Origin: an uncultured Sutterella sp. | GTDB taxonomy: Bacteria; Pseudomonadota; Gammaproteobacteria; Burkholderiales; Burkholderiaceae_F | Assembly (NCBI GenBank): GCA_900552545.1 | Contig: USAL01000001.1 | Location: 1-64,000, forward strand | Length of the DNA stretch: 64,000 nucleotides | Reading direction: 5' to 3' | Shown: one piece after another, positions 61,215 through 64,000 of the stretch | How the letters are laid out: every line of letters begins with the position of its first letter | Numbering within the stretch: the stretch's first letter is position 1 | Notes under the pieces: model-generated | The model's database searches: none | Told to the model about the DNA's origin: nothing | The model's input: only the letters and a program-made list of their open reading frames with translations | Translations under genes and position numbers: made by a program

Positions 61215-62486
61215 CTAAACCTTTGCCCCGGGACCAAAGCGCAGCGCTTCGGCAGGCGTCGGATTGCGGCGCACGAGGAGGATGGCCCCCATCACGAGCA
61301 CCCAGGTTGCCGCGACCCAGACCGCATAGCCCATCGAAATCGTGTCCATGTCCGCGCGGGCGGCCAGCATGCCCACGACGAAGTTGGGAACGCCCGAGCC
61401 GACGTAGGCCGAGAAGTAAAGTGCTGAGATCGACCCCGCGCGCTCCTTGAGCGTGGCGTCGGCCAAGAGGAGCTTCAAGCCCGCCGAGCAGTAGCTGCCG
61501 CCCGCGGCGCCGCAGAAGGCGACCGAAATGATGAAGAGCCACCCAAGCTCGAAGTGAATGGCGGCTAGCACCGTGAGGCCTGAGATGAGAAAAACGGTGA
61601 TCACGAAGGGCGCAACGAAGCTTGCGCGAAAGCGCCCCGCGAGAAGCCCGCAGACGGCGTTGGGAACGATGAGGCACAGGTAGGCTGCGGCCGCAAGAAA
61701 GGCGCTCGAGTCGCCGAAGACGATCGAGGAGACGCGTGCGGCAAAGCCCTGAAAGAAGCTTCCCATGCCCCAGGTGCCGATGAAGCCCGCGGCGCTGATG
61801 AAGAAGATGCGCATCAGCCGGTGCGGGATGGCGAGTTTCGGAATGAGCACCTGCCCCAGGGGCTCGGTACCGAGGCGCACCGTCTCGGTGCAGAAAAGCA
61901 CGAGCACGGCGCAGGTCATTAAAAGCGCAATCGTTGCCTCAAACAGATGCGGGTTGCTCACGAACTGCTCGGCAATGATGACGCCCGCAAGAAGCGTGCC
62001 CACCGACAAGCCGATGTTGGGGCCGGCGGAGGTGAGCGCCGTACCGAGCCAGGCGCGCTTCGGGGGCGCCGTGTCGACCACCCAGCTCATGGAAGCGCTT
62101 GAGGCAAAGCCGCAGGAAAGGCCCTGCAGAAACCGCCCGATTTCGATCGTGCCGATGGCTTGGGCGTTGGCAAAAAGAAAGCTTGCGATCGAGCCGAAGA
62201 TGAGCGAAAGCAGAACGACGGGCTTGCGGCCGAGGAAGTTTGAAAGGCGCGCAAAGAAAAGAAGCGTTGCCACGCAGCCGCCGAAATAGGCGACCACCGT
62301 CATGGCGATGTCGGCATTGGTAAGCGCCAGATCATGCGCCCAGACCGACATCATCGGAATGGGGAGCGATGAGGTGACAAAGCAGCTGATAAGGCACAGT
62401 GCGGCCGTAAAGAACGTGAGTGCGCGGCGCGGCAGATGCTCCCCTTCGGGGCGAGCGAGCGGTTTGTGAAAAAAGTGGATGCGCAT
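61215..62486 (-). CDS. Major facilitator superfamily transporter
   Basis: This 423-residue inner-membrane permease has about twelve hydrophobic helices. The motif-A-like loop after helix 2 reads FARLSNFLGRKPVVLL, and helix 4-5 has GRFLQGLSCGFASSAS. The substrate is unknown. The start at 62486 (MRIHFFHKPLARPEG) is chosen over the 62537 extension. It lies downstream of the MBL hydrolase on the same strand, about 200 bases away. Confidence 0.88.
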   Translation of the reverse strand: MRIHFFHKPLARPEGEHLPRRALTFFTAALCLISCFVTSSLPIPMMSVWAHDLALTNADIAMTVVAYFGGCVATLLFFARLSNFLGRKPVVLLSLIFGSIASFLFANAQAIGTIEIGRFLQGLSCGFASSASMSWVVDTAPPKRAWLGTALTSAGPNIGLSVGTLLAGVIIAEQFVSNPHLFEATIALLMTCAVLVLFCTETVRLGTEPLGQVLIPKLAIPHRLMRIFFISAAGFIGTWGMGSFFQGFAARVSSIVFGDSSAFLAAAAYLCLIVPNAVCGLLAGRFRASFVAPFVITVFLISGLTVLAAIHFELGWLFIISVAFCGAAGGSYCSAGLKLLLADATLKERAGSISALYFSAYVGSGVPNFVVGMLAARADMDTISMGYAVWVAATWVLVMGAILLVRRNPTPAEALRFGPGAKV

Positions 62487-62693
62487 GATCCTGTCGTCAC
62501 GGGTGGATGTCCGGGGCCGCCGCCGGAAAAGCTTCAAAGGGCATTCCGGGTCAGCGCGGCAAAGGTCGTGCGCGCCGCAAAGGCTGCCCCGGCTTTTGTG
62601 TTGTCAGTGCTTGCCGGGGGCTTTGCGTTTTCCAAGGAGTCGGGCGCGGGGATTTTTTCAGCGTCCCGGTCTCCTTGGGTCGGCGGAAGGTGG

Positions 62694-63479
62694 TCAGAAT
62701 TCTAGAACTTCTCCATCGCCCGGAATCAGAAGTTTGGACAGTCCGTGGGCGGTAGCAAATTCCCGCAGAAGCGCTCGGGTGACGGTCGCGTGCGAGACGC
62801 CTTCGACGTGCGTGGCGATGACCGTAAGCTGCGGGTAGTCGTTCATGAGCGTGAGGACGTCGTACTGGTTCATGATGATCGGGTGCCCGAGCGGAGCCTG
62901 GGCGCCGGCGGCGTTGACGGCAATGATGCCGGGCTTGTACTTGCCGATTGCGTCGACCACCAGGCTGCAGTAGATGGTGTCGCCCGCAAGATAAAAGCGC
63001 TCCTTTTCCGAGGCCGATTCAAAGACGACGCCAGAGGCTTTCTCCGAAAGCTGGACTTCCTTATAAAGCGCCATGGTCGCAAGGTTGCTCGAGCCGTGGT
63101 CGCACGCCGTGAGGTAGAGCGTCACGCCCTTGAATTCAACGCCTTCCTCGCGCAGCACGCGCACGTCTTCAAAGCCGTAGCCGCGAATCGTTGCGGCCTC
63201 TTCTTCGGACTGCGAAAAGAGGGGAAGGGTCTTCGGCAGCAGCTTGATTGCCGCTTCGTCGAAATGGTCGAAGTGCAGGTGCGTGACGATCACGGCGTCG
63301 ACGTCGAGAACCGCTTCGGGCGTGCAGGGCAGCTCGCAGTCGGGGTTGCCGCGGCCGGTGCTGCACGTGTGCGGCACGCTCGGATAGGTGCCCATGGGCG
63401 AGAGCATCGGGTCGATCAGAAAGCGGACGCCGCCGAAGGTGATGATGCTCGTGGCGCTACGGATTTGCTGAAACTTCAT
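62694..63479 (-). CDS. MBL-fold metal-dependent hydrolase
   Basis: This 261-residue metallo-beta-lactamase-fold protein of the UlaG-like type has the metal motif THLHFDHFD near residues 66-74, YLAGDTIYCS as the bridging aspartate segment and ATHVEGVSHA as the last histidine segment. Members hydrolyse lactones or phosphodiesters; the substrate here is unknown. It is divergent from the MerR regulator gene, which may control it. Confidence 0.85.
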   Translation of the reverse strand: MKFQQIRSATSIITFGGVRFLIDPMLSPMGTYPSVPHTCSTGRGNPDCELPCTPEAVLDVDAVIVTHLHFDHFDEAAIKLLPKTLPLFSQSEEEAATIRGYGFEDVRVLREEGVEFKGVTLYLTACDHGSSNLATMALYKEVQLSEKASGVVFESASEKERFYLAGDTIYCSLVVDAIGKYKPGIIAVNAAGAQAPLGHPIIMNQYDVLTLMNDYPQLTVIATHVEGVSHATVTRALLREFATAHGLSKLLIPGDGEVLEF

Positions 63480-63708
63480 GGTGTGTGTCCTCGAGATGTT
63501 TCAATGACTTCTTGCTGTCGGGCGGGTTTCGGGTTTGATACTCACAAGGCTTGCGGGGCTTGACCCCCTTGACCGGGTCCCGACTGTGGCTTTACTCTAA
63601 AAGCTCGAGTAGCTCGAGGTGCAAGAGGAAAATGAAGGAAAAAGCGCCTTGAGGGACCACAAAGGATCTCAAGGGACACGAAATGGCTTTGAGGGGAGAG
63701 AAGAACAG
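63480..63708. promoter_or_regulatory. Divergent MBL/MerR control region
   Basis: A TTGACC...TACTCT pair with an 18-base spacer near 63573-63598 resembles the long-spacer promoters used by MerR regulators. AGCTCGAG is repeated directly at about 63602-63618. Three related 10-base units, CCTTGAGGGA, TCTCAAGGGA and CTTTGAGGGG, start at 63647, 63667 and 63687, exactly 20 bases apart, ending 12 bases before the MerR start. Confidence 0.5.
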
Positions 63709-64000
63709 ATGAAAATCGGCGAGCTTTCCGCGCGCACGGGCTGCCCCGTGGCGCGCATCCGCTTCTACGAGCAAAAGGGCGTGCTGAAGGCCCCGGTGCG
63801 CACGCCGGGCGGACAGCGCGAGTACGGGCAGGACGCCGTGCGGCGGCTTGACTTCATCATGACGTGCCGCACCAACGGCATGAAGCTTGAGTGCATCGAG
63901 CGGTTTCTGCAGTTTGCAGACGATCCATCGTTGGGTTCCGACTGGCTTCTTGAGCGGCTCGACGAGTATCTCGCGCACATCGAGTCGGCTCGAGGCGAGC
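63709..64000 (+). CDS. MerR-family regulator (partial)
   Basis: This is the N-terminal 97 residues of a MerR-type transcription regulator, cut by the window end. The winged-helix domain MKIGELSARTGCPVARIRFYEQ...GVLKAPVRTPGGQREYG is typical, followed by the dimerisation helix (EYLAHIESARGE at the edge). The start is preceded by GGGGAGAG. The effector-binding end is not visible, so metal or drug specificity cannot be told. The divergent MBL hydrolase is a likely target. Confidence 0.92.
   Translation, partial: MKIGELSARTGCPVARIRFYEQKGVLKAPVRTPGGQREYGQDAVRRLDFIMTCRTNGMKLECIERFLQFADDPSLGSDWLLERLDEYLAHIESARGE

Overview
The window looks like the replication-origin region of a GC-rich betaproteobacterium, most likely a Sutterellaceae-type member of the Burkholderiales. 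Three things point there: the gene set (DUF3683 FAD/Fe-S oxidase, birA-coaX, DUF971-ubiE-Tim44), the F-type ATP synthase order I-B-E-F-H-A-G-D-C, and a two-subunit flavoprotein/tetraheme cytochrome c pair of the kind abundant in anaerobic gut Sutterella relatives. The genus is inferred from content, not from a search. Layout: nearly all genes from 0.4 to 29.4 kb read leftward. From dnaA at 30.1 kb to about 41.8 kb they read rightward. The switch lies between rpmH and dnaA, where oriC is expected. Left arm: Tim44-like protein, ubiE, DUF971, tRNA-Arg, priA (0.4-5.3 kb); an inserted rightward respiratory pair, FAD reductase plus tetraheme cytochrome (6.0-8.1 kb); hemE, DUF167, a universal stress protein; the complete atp operon with a readable promoter (10.8-17.96 kb); parB, parA, rsmG, mnmG; a parS centromere with six identical sites plus a seventh in a 30-bp palindrome (22.8-24.0 kb); mnmE; a small membrane protein with a nearby IS-like relic; yidC, yidD, rnpA, rpmH. 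Right arm: dnaA, dnaN, gyrB; a cytosolic 5'-nucleotidase; a divergent old-yellow-enzyme-like flavoprotein without its usual Fe-S cysteines; a 1.5-kb gene-poor stretch with promoter and terminator signals; a Crp/Fnr-like regulator broken by an in-frame TGA; a BON lipoprotein. Then a leftward lipoate/menaquinone cluster (DUF493-lipB-menA-lipA) behind a penicillin-binding-protein-like protein that has lost all three catalytic motifs; an alpha/beta hydrolase; birA-coaX-SPOR; a HIT protein; the large FAD/Fe-S oxidase; gltB-gltD; an MFS transporter; an MBL-fold hydrolase; and a MerR regulator cut by the window end. Together these genes cover replication initiation and segregation (dnaA, dnaN, gyrB, priA, parABS), membrane protein insertion (yidC/yidD), tRNA wobble modification (mnmE/mnmG), energy conversion (ATP synthase, quinone methylation and prenylation, heme synthesis, flavocytochrome) and nitrogen assimilation (GOGAT). 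The points most worth a second look are the parS array with near-constant spacing, the degenerate DacA, the altered active sites in both flavoenzymes, DnaA-box repeats away from oriC, and the untranslated-looking transcription unit at 39.0-39.8 kb.
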